From Adiantum capillus-veneris (Eukaryota; Streptophyta; Polypodiopsida; Polypodiales; Pteridaceae): DNA of 64,000 bases. This document shows, in pieces, positions 45,243 to 55,119 of this stretch. How positions within the stretch are numbered: the stretch's first letter is position 1; every line of letters begins with the position of its first letter. The notes under the pieces were generated by a model. It made no database searches. It had not been told where the DNA came from and saw only the letters and a list, made by a program, of their open reading frames with translations. Where the stretch lies: assembly GCA_014529385.2 (NCBI GenBank), contig CM043942.1, positions 54,064,647 to 54,128,646 of the forward strand, given 5' to 3'. Made by a program: the position numbers and the translations under genes.

Positions 45243-46532
45243 TCCATGGCGTCTTTTGCACGTCACCCTTCACATAACATAACTTCTTGTGACTTTCATA
45301 ACGTTAGAGAGGATGGTCTTTGGGAAGTCCATCTCTTTTCGTGTGAATGACTGGGTAACAATGTTTCCTTCATGCAAAGGTGTACATAGAGTGAAGACAA
45401 CTAAACGCGATAAAGTAAAAAACCATTGGAAAGGTCGTGTTCTTGCTTTCAAAGTGACCGACAATGGCTGGCTAGCTAAGGTTCAACATGTGTACATGGC
45501 CAAGGATATGGTGTTAGATTGGGAAGAACATCCCACATTGCATTCTTACTGTAAGTACAAAAAAAAAAACTATTTGATACACTGAATTTTTTTCATTATC
45601 CCATGTTTTTTTCTCATTTTTTTGATTCCATTCCATATATATTTCCTTCAACAGCTGTGGAATGGCAGCCTGTGGAGAGTCTGAGTGGGACATTCAAAGC
45701 AATGCATAAAGGGATTGCAGATGCTATGTATGCTGACAAGCCACCTTCCTTTTACAAAAAAATGGATTTGTTTTGTCTATTTTGCAGAATACAAAGTTCC
45801 ATCACGAGAAGGTGCATATGGAGAACTACATCAGTTACCCTTCCCCACCATAAGTTCACTTGATTGGGAAGCTCCTGATGCATGTACTATATCAAGCTTC
45901 AAATCCAAGATCAAAGAAGACATCCTTAAAGCTATGTCTCCGGGCAGGATATCAAGAAGGATTAAAGTTCAATGGTTCTTGCCTATACATGTCTTTGTGG
46001 CATGTTTCAAAACAATGGATTTGCAAAGGACAAAGACGACGTGGCTTAATAGAAGACTTTCTATATGACTGAACTGAATAATGTTCTTGGAGACGGATGG
46101 AGCACCAAAGAAACTTTCCATATTGGTGACAATATTAGTTGTAGAGTAATCCCAAATTCTATGTCTATCTCATATCAACTATGTCCGTCAATCATTAGTT
46201 CTCGGCTATGACTATAGGAGATGAGAAGCAAATTAGGTAGCTGGGTTCCTCTCGACTCTGAGGAAAATTGTCCAGAGTTTGAACTAAAGGTCACAGTCCA
46301 TCCACACACCGAGTATAGAAGCCTGATAGTAACAACAAATTGCAGACTAAATGATGTTAGAGAATCTCTTGAGTTTCTTGATGAAACATCTCCCGAGTAT
46401 AGATTCAAAGTGGATGAAATTGTGGTGAGCACAAGGATGAGAATTCAACCTCTTGCATCACATGCCTTCCCCCAAAAAGAGTTGTATTTGAGCCACTTGC
46501 AAGGACTTGAAAAAACAAGTTCAATATTGTAA
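45243..46532 (+). CDS. Unrecognised gene with introns, partly broken
   Basis: A frame containing WVTMFPSCKGVHRVKTTKRD and WKGRVLAFKVTDNGWLAKVQ ends at HSYC, where ACTGTAAGTAC looks like a 5' splice site. TTTCCTTCAACAG (45642-45654) is a good 3' site, rejoining SVEWQPVESLSGTFKAMHKG. A further block EYKVPSREGAYGELHQLPFP follows a TTTTGCAG, then EAPDACTISSFKSKIKEDIL. The last block, SWVPLDSEENCPEFELKVTV to HAFPQKELYLSHLQGLEKTS, ends at 46532. Two or three frame changes are needed. No family recognised. It converges with the histone-protease gene on the other strand. Confidence 0.45.
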
Positions 46533-46718
46533 TCATTTTGCAAATATATTTATCTTTTCTCTACTTATGTTGTTTTAAACTTACATGACATCATGATACA
46601 CATTTAAGAATCGACAGTTGGTATTAAGTATTTGAAGTACAAAATTATGAATCACCAAAGGGTATATATATATGTTCATATGGACAAAATTAACAAAAGT
46701 CTACATAGCTTTTGTGGA

Positions 46719-47091
46719 CTATTCAATCATGAAACTCCACTTTTCTTTTTGCCTGAGAGGATTCTGCATCCTCAGAGACCCTTTTCCTTTTGTGTTCAGA
46801 AGGGGTGAAAGTTCAGGAGTGGGTGGTGGTGGTGACTTGGCAGGGGTTGGTGCTTTGGACCCCTTAGGGCTTGGCACGGGTGACTTGGCAGGGGTTGGTG
46901 CTTTGGGCTCCTTAGGACTGGTTGGCTTGGGTGATTTGGCAGCTTTCTTTGACAACATGAATGGTAGCTTGAAAGGTGAGCTAGGTGCCTCCCCTTATTG
47001 TTCTTAAGTGTACGACGCTTTTGAACCTTGAATTTCAATGGTGAGTGGAATGGATGGCCCTTTGTATCTGCTCTAATTTTTTGCAAGGCTC
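46719..47091 (-). pseudogene. Pro/Lys-rich tail downstream of the histone-protease gene
   Basis: The frame at 46958-46719 reads KKAAKSPKPTSPKEPKAPTP then AKSPVPSPKGSKAPTPAK, like the C-terminal tail of a linker histone. It follows the Lys-rich tail that ends at 47092 but needs one or two frame changes to join it (a GGGG run near 47000 is a candidate). It may be a continuation of the same protein, or be left over after a stop arose at 47094. Confidence 0.5.
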
Positions 47092-49001
47092 TTAGTGGGA
47101 CTCTTTTCCCTTGGAATTGTTCTTAGTGAGACTCTTCCCCTTGGCAGGGATCTTCTTTTTGGTAGGACTCTTTCCCTTGGCAGGGATCTTCTTCTTGGGA
47201 CTCTTCCCCTTGGCAGGACTCTTCTTGTGATCCTTTTTCTTTGTATGGATCTTTGCAGGACTTTTCTTCTTTTGATCCATTTTCTTTGCATCCAAACCTT
47301 TGGTGGCTCTACCTTTCTTTGGTGGCAAAGGAGAATCTGGATCATTTGGATTTATTGATCTTTCCAAAACCATAGAAACAGCCTTCTCTCTCACCCACGT
47401 GACCCAAGACTCTGGATAGTCATGCAACTGGAAAAAAAAAGAAAAAGGAACTAAAGGACATTACATACATACATAAAACATCAAAATAAATACATGAACC
47501 ACACTTACAGTGAGTGTAGTCATCCGGCACCTTGACTCAAGATATCTCCATGCATTTGCAAGCACCCTCCATCCACAAGATGTTGAGTCTGTCTGTAAAG
47601 GCACTTTTTGATTGTAGTACTTGAAAGCTTCTATATTATAATCCTTATTTGTGGTACTCAGGTGACCAACAATAAGTTTGGCAGCACTGCAAGAAGACAT
47701 TGAATCAAAAAGCTACTAATAGAAACAATGGGCCATCATCAAGCATAGATTATGCTTCATACTTACAGTTTACTTATCCCATGGATACTTGACAATGAAT
47801 TCATAAATATAATATCTTTCTCCAAAAGATTGAAGATAATAAGACTCCAATGTCCTCTACAAAATAAAAAACAATTAGCTAAGAATACCACAAAATGTTA
47901 AAAATAACATGTAAGGAGTTAAGAATTACCCTTCAACATAGGGGTATAATATGTAATTGTAGGTCAGCATGTTAAAATCATCAAAAAAACTTGAAAGGGT
48001 TCCTTGCTTGTTGAAAAGGCACTGTGTCACTAGAGGGTCAAGTATGGCAATTTGCATAGCTAGAGCCTCTGGAAGATCCCTCATAAGACACCTGGAAAAG
48101 GAAACACAAGCCCCAATGAGCCCCTTGTGCCTGCCTGCCATGCACATGCACTAATAATTAGCAAAGCAACACACCTGAGACAGATATAGAGCACAGTGTC
48201 ACCAAGCTCAATGTTGGGATTTACAAGCATACTTGTGTCTTGAAGGAATATGTCCAAATATGCCTCAGTATCTCCAAACAAGGAGATATCCACCACCATT
48301 TGGCCTGTGACTTTTTCATAAAGAAGAGAGTTGGATGCTCTTAAAATTTCAGCTTGCTCTTTAAGGATAGCATCCTCAGATATCATGTCTTGCTCCCTCT
48401 CAACTTCCTTTCCTGCTTTAATATCCTCGGACTTTCTTGTCTCGCACTCATATGTAACATCCTCAATGACAACCCCAGAATCTTTCTGCTGCCTGGAAGG
48501 AGGGATGTTTAAAATTTGGAAGGCTCTAAGATCCTCACTAGGAATGAGCTCAAGAGCCTTATCAAACTTGTACCTTAGCCTTGACACAAGCACAAAATCT
48601 TTGCTCATAATGTGACCCTCTGAGAAAATGCAGCTGCAATGTAGCTATCATTCATAAAGTCTATGAGAAAATCCTCAGCAGCTTCCTGAAGGCACATCAC
48701 AGCTTGAGATTGCCACCTTACTGAGACAAAAGTTTTGATATTCATCATGCTTACAAGTCTATCAGATATCTCCTTGACAACTCTCATGAAAGAGAGCTTT
48801 GGAATCAGTAGACAAGTAGACTTTTGCGCTTTTCTTATTTCTCTTAGGGACTTCACCTGATAATTCAATCTTTTTTCTGGCATTGGGCCTCTGACGAGGT
48901 AGTGGAGGGGGTGCTTTCTCTGCATCTTTCTCAGCATCACCTATTTCTAGATCAGTTGGGGCTTGGTAGACCTTCCTTGCAGTTTGCTTAGTCCTCGCCA
49001 T
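47092..49001 (-). CDS. Histone H3-like / Ulp1 (C48) protease / H1-like tail fusion gene
   Basis: Five exons: 49001-48175, 48091-47930, 47856-47767, 47686-47509, 47427-47092. The four introns are 73-83 bases with GT..AG ends; total coding length is 1593 nt (531 codons with stop). Residues 1-10 are MARTKQTARK, identical to histone H3; then an acidic/Pro segment, and an H3-fold domain (LREIRKAQKSTCLLI, LQEAAEDFLIDF, SQRVTL-MSKDF) to about residue 140. A charged linker leads to a Ulp1/C48 core: GGHWSLIIFN (catalytic His), IIFMNSLS (Asn where Asp is usual) and LQTDSTSCGW (Gln and Cys). The last 70 residues are KKSPAKGKSPKKK-type repeats. Within exon 1 two opposite one-base shifts (an extra A in the A6 run at 48871-48876; one base missing at about 48608) must be allowed; they cancel. 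Expected location is nuclear chromatin. A function in deSUMOylation or histone replacement is inference. Confidence 0.72.
48600..49001 (-). other. Histone H3-like domain (exon 1 of the fusion gene)
   Basis: The tail keeps R2, T3, K4, Q5, R8 and K9 of H3 but has V instead of S10 and no second ARKS. The tail length before REIR (about 54 residues against 49) is close to real H3. The fold shares LREIRK, QKST, LLI and EI with H3. Several features are closer to the centromeric variant CENH3: LLIP, LQEAAED, a longer loop 1 ending in RW, and RVTLM-KDF. Loop 1 is about 8 residues longer than in H3. Alignments were made by eye. Confidence 0.75.
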
Positions 49002-49019
49002 TTGGGTAAAAGAACACAC

Positions 49020-50215
49020 CACCACGCGACAGACGCGTAAGCCACAACCTTCAAGGTGTTTCTATCGCGCTGTGTATGAGGAGAAGGGTGACAACACGAA
49101 GCGATAGAAGGGTGACCCAAGCTGTGGAATAGGTCCGTATCGCGTCGTATGTGATCACCGAAAGATCCAAAAAAAAATTCAAAAAATGCCCTGTACGACG
49201 CGATAGAGGGCGCAACCACACCTTAGAATATCACCGTATCGCGTCGTATGTGAGGTGTGACATCTTTAAGCCGAGCAGATCCTACGCACGACGATGCGAT
49301 GAGAGCCTCACCTGACCGTTGCAACATACGCCTATCGCGTCGTATGGGAAAGCCATGAGTATTCCAAAAAAAAAGACTTTCACAATGCGATAGAGGGCAC
49401 ACAACACCTTAGGACATGGTATAGAGAGAGGGTATGCGAGTTGTGAAAACGTTTAATTAGCCGAGCAGCAAACCCCGTACGACGTGATGAGAGGTTCACC
49501 GAGACTCTACAACTTGCGCCTATCGCATCGTAAGGGATACTAAGAGTGGGAAGTGGTAGGAGGTGCACCCACATGCCCAACACTTCCGGTCGCGTCGTTT
49601 GAGAAGAAACTTGGCTTGGCTTAGTGGACGAATGACTCGAAGTGCGGGTAGTTGAGGATGACACGACGCGAATGTCGAGTATGGGAGAAAGCACAAAATG
49701 AGCATGTGACAAGGGTTTATATAGATAAGACCGTTCGTACGACGACCGTTGTGCATAGGCCACGTGGCACGTGTGCATGGCTGACACGTGTCACTAACGG
49801 TCATATTTCGGATGTTATATAAAGCTTGGTCTCGAATTTTAAGAAGGTTGCACGTTCACATTGTCGCATACAACGCGACATATTATCCATTTTTGTGTAA
49901 TCCTTTCGCCTCGCACGATCTCATCCTTTGCAAATTGCACATCGGTGGCCCCTATCGCTTCTTGTTTGCTTTGTTGTGGCTTTGTCTCGTACGACGCGCA
50001 AGGAAGTAGTTCCAAAGGCTGGGTCTAGCGCCTATCGCGTCGTTCGGTGTGGCTTTGTCCTACACGACGCATAGGGAGGCACTTCCAAAGCCTGTGTCCA
50101 GCGCGTATCGTGTGGTGCGGGTTTGTTCGTTTTGCTGTGGTTTTGTCCCGCACGATGCGTAGGGAGCAAGTTGCAAAGCTTGGGTCCAGCGCGTATCGCG
50201 TGGTTCGGGTTTGTC
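49020..50215. repeat. Array of about 20 TATCGCGTCGTA-type motifs between divergent genes
   Basis: Clear copies of TATCGCGTCGTA or its complement TACGACGCGATA, with 0-3 changes, occur near 49063, 49095, 49138, 49194, 49237, 49287, 49333, 49385, 49477, 49521, 49588, 49660, 49736, 49990, 50033, 50062, 50105, 50150 and 50194, in both orientations. They partly lie in larger degenerate units: about 187-190 bases on the left (GCCGAGCAG at 49270 and 49460) and 73-88 bases on the right (TTCCAAAG at 50010, 50083 and TTGCAAAG at 50171). The array fills the spacer between the start of the histone-protease gene (49001) and the plus-strand gene (50293). Confidence 0.85.
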
Positions 50216-50292
50216 ATTGGCACTAGTACATTAACGTTGGGCGTATTTCCGTACCTTGTACCTAGCTTCACACTGTCGACTTTTCCTCTACC

Positions 50293-51877
50293 ATGATTGA
50301 AGGCCGAGAGGAGATTTTGGAGGAGAGTACAAGTGAGAAACTATTGGTGGCTCTGATGGATGGTGGTTACATGGAGGTGTACACCAAAGCATATGAAATA
50401 TTAACCCTGTGTTTGATCTTGCAGCTTTGTTAGAACATTTGAAAGACTTCTTGGCAGAAGAATTCAAAGAGTTTGAAGAAGCAGTTGAAGGCAAGTGTTT
50501 GGTTTTAGATGGAAGGCTTATTGTCATCTAACTGAATATACTACAGACTCAATTGAGAAGAGCAAAGTAACAAGGAGGTTTGGAAGATTTTCTAAGAAGA
50601 CTTCCTTTGTTTGTCCACCTACCATCTCTTGTCAATTACATTTAAAACCTTGTAACCTTGTTCCAAAAGAAGTTGCTTTTCTTTTCTTTTTGTTCCTTAG
50701 AGTTGACATGCAAGGCAAAGCTGATGAAGTGAAAGATATAGATGAGGCAACAAATAAAAATGTTTCCATAGTTTTGCAGCTTGAGAAAAGTGAAATTCTA
50801 GAAGAGGAGGAAGTTGATGTTGCAGCTGAGGAGCAGGAGAGTGCAAATTTTGATGTTGCTCAATTTAGAGCTAGTACTGTCATTGATGAGCCAACAGATG
50901 AGGTAGAGGTATCTGAAGCTTCCCTTACTATTCCAAATCTTCCCTACTTCTTTATCAATGGGAAAGAGTATATTCCTCTCCATCATATCCAGGGTTTGCT
51001 TAATATGAGGGAGGAATACCGTATTGCAACCATTTCTGAAGCTTCTGAGGTGGCCAAAGATTTTATTGACACAGAAGAAGAGTCAAAAGAGGAGTTTTTA
51101 GCACTTGATCTTCATACATCCAATTAAGATTTTTTGCCTGCTCCTGATGCACTTGCTCTATGCATAGGAAGAGTGGAAGAGGAAAAACCTTCCCTCAAAG
51201 ATGAGGATTTTGAGAAGAGGCTTGTTGAGCTTGGCATCCAATCTTTTGGCAGAGACTTTAAGCTGAAAAAAATTGGAAAGGAAGTTGACATAAGAGAGAT
51301 GACCGGATCATGCAATCTCCTTCAATAGTAAGTCATTGCTGAAGATGAATTGCAAAAGGTGATCTCCCTACTGAAATCTTTCTTTTTTTTCAAGTTAGTT
51401 TAAATTACTCATTGTCTTGTTTTGCAGATTGAACTCCTTGACAAAGACAATTTTCTTGGGAGAGCTAAAGGCTCGAGAGGGAAAGCAATAGAGGGCTCTT
51501 CAAGAAGGGATGCCTCCTCTCTCATGCACTACATGCCTACATTGGATAGTGCCACCTTCTGTGCTTTCCGCATGCAGTATTCTGAAGATCCTGAGTTGCC
51601 AATGGTTGCACTGAAGATATTGTCACGATTTTTAGGATACACTCCCCTTCAAATCAATGCAAACAAGATTATGCTACTTGAGAGAGCAGCAACACTTCGA
51701 ACGTTTGGATATGCTGCAGGATTCAATGCCTCAAGAGCAATATACTTTCTTTGCTACTCTAGCTATGCAGCAGCAGCTGAGGAGACAAATGTCAACCTTC
51801 TTGGGGGCTATAAAAGAAGAAAGTTTTTGAGATATAGGGGTGACATGCCTGGAGATAAAAAAAAAATCAAAAACTGA
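50293..51877 (+). CDS. Unrecognised plus-strand gene with probable introns, partly broken
   Basis: The ATG at 50293 gives MIEGREEILEESTSEKLLVA, then after a frame change NPVFDLAALLEHLKDFLAEE. A likely intron ends at TTTTTGTTCCTTAG (about 50700). The main acidic exon reads VDMQGKADEVKDIDEATNK to ESKEEFLALDLHTSN, then TAA, then DFLPAPDALALCIGRVEEEK in the same frame. After GTTTTGCAG (51427) the last exon reads IELLDKDNFLGRAKGSRGKA, ending SAAAAEE-like text and a basic GGYKRRKFLRYRGDMPG. No family recognised. In-frame stops at 51126 and 51327 suggest decay, or that the exon choice is wrong. Confidence 0.45.
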
Positions 51878-52560
51878 TGTAAATTTTGACAATTTTTTGC
51901 ACCAAAATATCTTTTTTGAATTTGGATCTCTTTAGAAAGATTCAGTACAAAGTTTCAAAGTGAAGCATTAATCTCAGATCTGTGGTTGAGCAGCATGGTT
52001 GTTTGATCTCATCCGTTGTAATTGCCTCCTATAGAACCAATTGAATAATTCCTTAAGTGCATTGCTCCTTCTTTGTCCACCTCCCTTTCTCGTACATTTG
52101 AAAAAAGAAACCCTCGCTTGATAGTGAGATTTTCCATTCCCTGAGTATTCCATGTTGCAAGGGTCCTTGTTTTGCAAAATATGACATGTTGCAAGGGGTC
52201 CATGTTGCAAGGGGTCCTTGTTTTGCAAAACTGATGTAAATTTGACAATTTTTTGCACCAAAATATCTTGTTTGAATTTGGATCTCTTTAGAAATATTCA
52301 GTACAAAGTTTCAAAGTGAAGCATTAATCTCAGATCTATGGTTGAGCAGCATGGTTGTTTGATCTCATCCGTTGTAATTGCCTCCTATACGACCAATTGA
52401 ATAATTCCTTTAGTGCATTGCTCCTTCTTTGTCCACCTCCCTTTCTCGTACATTTGAAAAAAGAAACCATTGCTTGAGAGCGAGATTTTTCCATTCCTTG
52501 AGTATTCCATGTTGCAAGGGGTCCTTGTTTTGCAAAATATGGTCCATGCAGGTACAGAAT
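51871..52560. repeat. Tandem duplication, 357-base period
   Basis: AAACTGATGTAAATTT starts at 51871 and 52228, followed by about 310 bases that match with few differences; GGGTCCTTGTTTTGCAAAA recurs at the junctions. It lies between the plus-strand gene and the transposase-like gene and includes their probable 3' ends. Confidence 0.9.
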
Positions 52561-52593
52561 ATGCTAAAAATAAAAAAAAGTTATTAGTTGAAC

Positions 52594-54174
52594 TCAATAG
52601 GATGCAAAGTAAAATACTATCCAAACTTTAAAAAGTAATTGAATACTCACCAAGTAATATGTGATGTCTTTTGCTCCCCAAGCATCTGTAATAGCAGTTA
52701 GTAAAAGCTTTATTGTCTTTTTAAAGTCATCTGCATAAGTAGTAGAGCTAACTTGTTGTCTCAAAACTTTCAAAAAATTGTTGAGCTTCTTCCACACTTC
52801 CATGCGTTTGTTGGCTACATCTGGTCTACTTTTGACATTGGTTGTTATAACACAAAAGATCCTTCCAGCAGTTCCACATAGCATAAACTTGTTTGTTGTC
52901 ATGGTTACTCAAAAGTCTTGTGGCTTTTGCTCCACCCATTGAAACATCTTGCAAAACATCACCGATTCCTTTTGAAAGAGTGGGATCTTTTTTAGATGCA
53001 CTTGACAACCATGAAAACCCATTTGAGAGAGCAAAGCTTCGCATTTTCCTATGCACTCGTCTGCAAGTTTAGTTGGCTTAATAGAATATGCATAGTCAAG
53101 ATGGAGTCGAAGCAATTTGTCCAAGATTCTAATCTCTGCATGCATTGTGCATATATGTACATTTTTTAAATCTATTGTTAGAATTGGATCCCAAATCATA
53201 GAAGACGATGGGTAGTCGATGACGTTAACACTATTCCTCGATGGTGCTTTTCCAACCTCGTGTTCTGCAAGCCATCCTTTTGTTCCACTGCTTTCTATGC
53301 AATATAGACAAGGATACTTGGTATTGGCACCTCCACATACACCAAACATGCACTTTAATGCTTTTAGGTCGGCACTCAAGTGCCATTCTACAAAAAAGTC
53401 ACTCATGCCATCTACACAGAGTTTTTCACCACCTGCATTTTGGTCCTGTATAACAGAGGGATATCGGTTTGCAAAAACAGCCATTTCAATGTATCGTGAT
53501 TTTCTATTGGTATTTGAGCTGCTCCGATCCACCAAAGTTTCATTTCTGATTGAGTTTTGTGGTATGGGGAATCAAACTTACCCTGGCTATAGTCCAATGC
53601 TCTATTCATAAGGGATATGGATACTCTTTCCATTTTTTGACATTTTTGAATTTGAGCTTCATCCAATTTCAAAACAAATATAAGTTTTCCTTCACAATCT
53701 ACTTCTTGCATATTATAGTATCTCACCATAGCAGATTGAACATTTTTTATACTCATCCAAATGTTATTAAAAACATTATACTCAAAAGAAGATTTTTTTT
53801 TTCTGTTTTTCATATGGCATCGTTCCTTCTATATGATAGTACTCTCCAAAATGTTCAGGTATTTCTTCGTTTAATAGAGTCCTAACTTTCCCAACATTAT
53901 GAGGCCTAGGCAACCCAAAAGCTTTAATCTTGTAATACTTTAAAACCTGAAACCAGGTTTTAGAGATGGCCATGTAACCCCTTCTACTCACCCCCACTGT
54001 GTCACAAACTTCTTGCATTTGAGAAGGTTGGACCAGTAAACCCATATCTTTCAGTAAACTTTGAAATACAAATTTTTTCTGATTTTGATTTTCAAGAAGT
54101 TTCAAAAGTTTAAGAATATCACTTTTGTTCATTACCTCATTCAAAAATCTCACTCTCTCTTGACCATTGGACAT
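52594..54174 (-). pseudogene. DDE transposase-like gene (RAG1/Transib-style core), broken
   Basis: Read on the minus strand, the blocks are: SNGQERVRFLNEVMNKSDIL (54174), VSRRGYMAISKTWFQVLKYY, then after an A-run frameshift near 53793 FVLKLDEAQIQKCQKMERVS (probable first catalytic Asp, about 53660). Next come DGMSDFFVEWHLSADLKALK and GVCGGANTKYPCLYC (zinc-binding Cys pair, about 53330), LKNVHICTMHAEIRILDKLL (about 53160), and a C-terminal part AITDAWGAKDITYYL (about 52680). The arrangement of Asp, the D-LK block, the PCxxC pair and the HxxxR block resembles a multicopy transposase-like family of animals and protists that I associate with RAG1/Transib. At least two frameshifts and a TGA at about 52907 interrupt it. 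Confidence 0.45.
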
Positions 54175-54214
54175 ATCAAATCTAAAAGACTAGTCACATG
54201 TTCTCTAGTAATCT

Positions 54215-54787
54215 TTAATCTTTTTTTTTCTTTGTCCAGAACCTTCTGTTAAGTTTACTACATCTCTCATTCGTTTTTACTCGTGCTCTTAATCTTATTG
54301 GAGTTTCTTTTAAAGTCCGAAGTTGATGATTTTCTTGTTTTAGAGATGCTATTTGGTTTTCAAGTTCTAAAATTCTTGTTGCATTTGAAGACAAAACAGT
54401 TTTGAGATATTGAATGTAATGTGTATGATCAATGTGTAAATGAGATAACCTAGAACTATATCCAAGTAAGCCATCAACCCCATCACCAACAAATCTCATT
54501 AAATCATGAGGTGTGTGAAAAGATGGATACCTTCTAGTGCTAGGATCCGGTGGATACAAGCTCCTATCTGTCCATATATCAATGTGTTTCTTTCCCTCGT
54601 TGCGAAGTTGTTCTGCTTCATTTGCAGTTGTAACTGGTCTTTGATAGACACTCTGCGTAGTAGCATATTCCTGGCTTAGCTTAATGTTCAAGTGAAACTT
54701 GCGGTTATCACTAATGGAAGATGTATTAGTCATTGTAAGTAATGAAGGAGCAGAAAGTATAATGAAAATAACGTAGCAGCAGAACAA
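54215..54787 (-). CDS. Coiled-coil ORF just upstream of the transposase-like gene
   Basis: The 190-codon frame is polar and ends in a clear heptad stretch, TRILELENQIASLKQENHQL, followed by a basic end (RLRARVKTNERCSKLNRRFW). The first 20 residues are hydrophobic and may be untranslated; an ATG giving MTNTSSISDNRKF is an alternative start. It lies 40 bases upstream of the next frame on the same strand and may be its N-terminal part. No family recognised. Confidence 0.4.
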   Translation of the reverse strand: MFCCYVIFIILSAPSLLTMTNTSSISDNRKFHLNIKLSQEYATTQSVYQRPVTTANEAEQLRNEGKKHIDIWTDRSLYPPDPSTRRYPSFHTPHDLMRFVGDGVDGLLGYSSRLSHLHIDHTHYIQYLKTVLSSNATRILELENQIASLKQENHQLRTLKETPIRLRARVKTNERCSKLNRRFWTKKKKD

Positions 54788-54914
54788 GGTGCATCAGAGA
54801 AGAAGAGAAAAAGCTCGCGAAAGGTGAGAGAAAAAAGAGAGATTCAAAAGTGGAAACAACTATTTGCTGCCAAGTGAAGTAAATGAAAACAAATTTCGAG
54901 GTGAGCCACAAAGG

Positions 54915-55100
54915 AATGTGAAGAAAACGATATCTTTTTGAATATTTAGAGATATGTACCTAGATACGCTTTAGATTGTGTAGATATGCTTTAAATGGCC
55001 AAAACGGACAAATTTGGAGCCGTTTTGACCACAAATGGCTCTGCTAATTAGTAATTTAACCAATTCCTTACATAGCCCTTTTTGAGTCGTTTTTGGCCCT
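54915..55100. other. Possible element end or promoter with hairpin
   Basis: GGCCAAAACGG (54997) and CCGTTTTGACC (55020) form an inverted repeat around 12 bases. TAGATACGCTTTAGA-like text is repeated at 54961 and 54980. It sits just upstream of the coiled-coil ORF and before the gypsy fragment, so it may mark an element end, but I see no matching terminal inverted repeat on the left side. Confidence 0.3.
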
Positions 55101-55119
55101 AATGGCTATATAGTGGGTG

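Noticed and set aside
47092-47427. A separate linker histone H1 gene
   Set aside because: The Lys-rich tail is joined by a good splice site and in frame to the protease exon, and there is no winged-helix globular domain.
48600-49001. An ordinary nuclear H3 gene or the host CENH3 gene
   Set aside because: The fold is too divergent for canonical H3, the tail lacks ARKS at 27, and it continues into a protease; host H3 genes encode 135 residues with no such extension.
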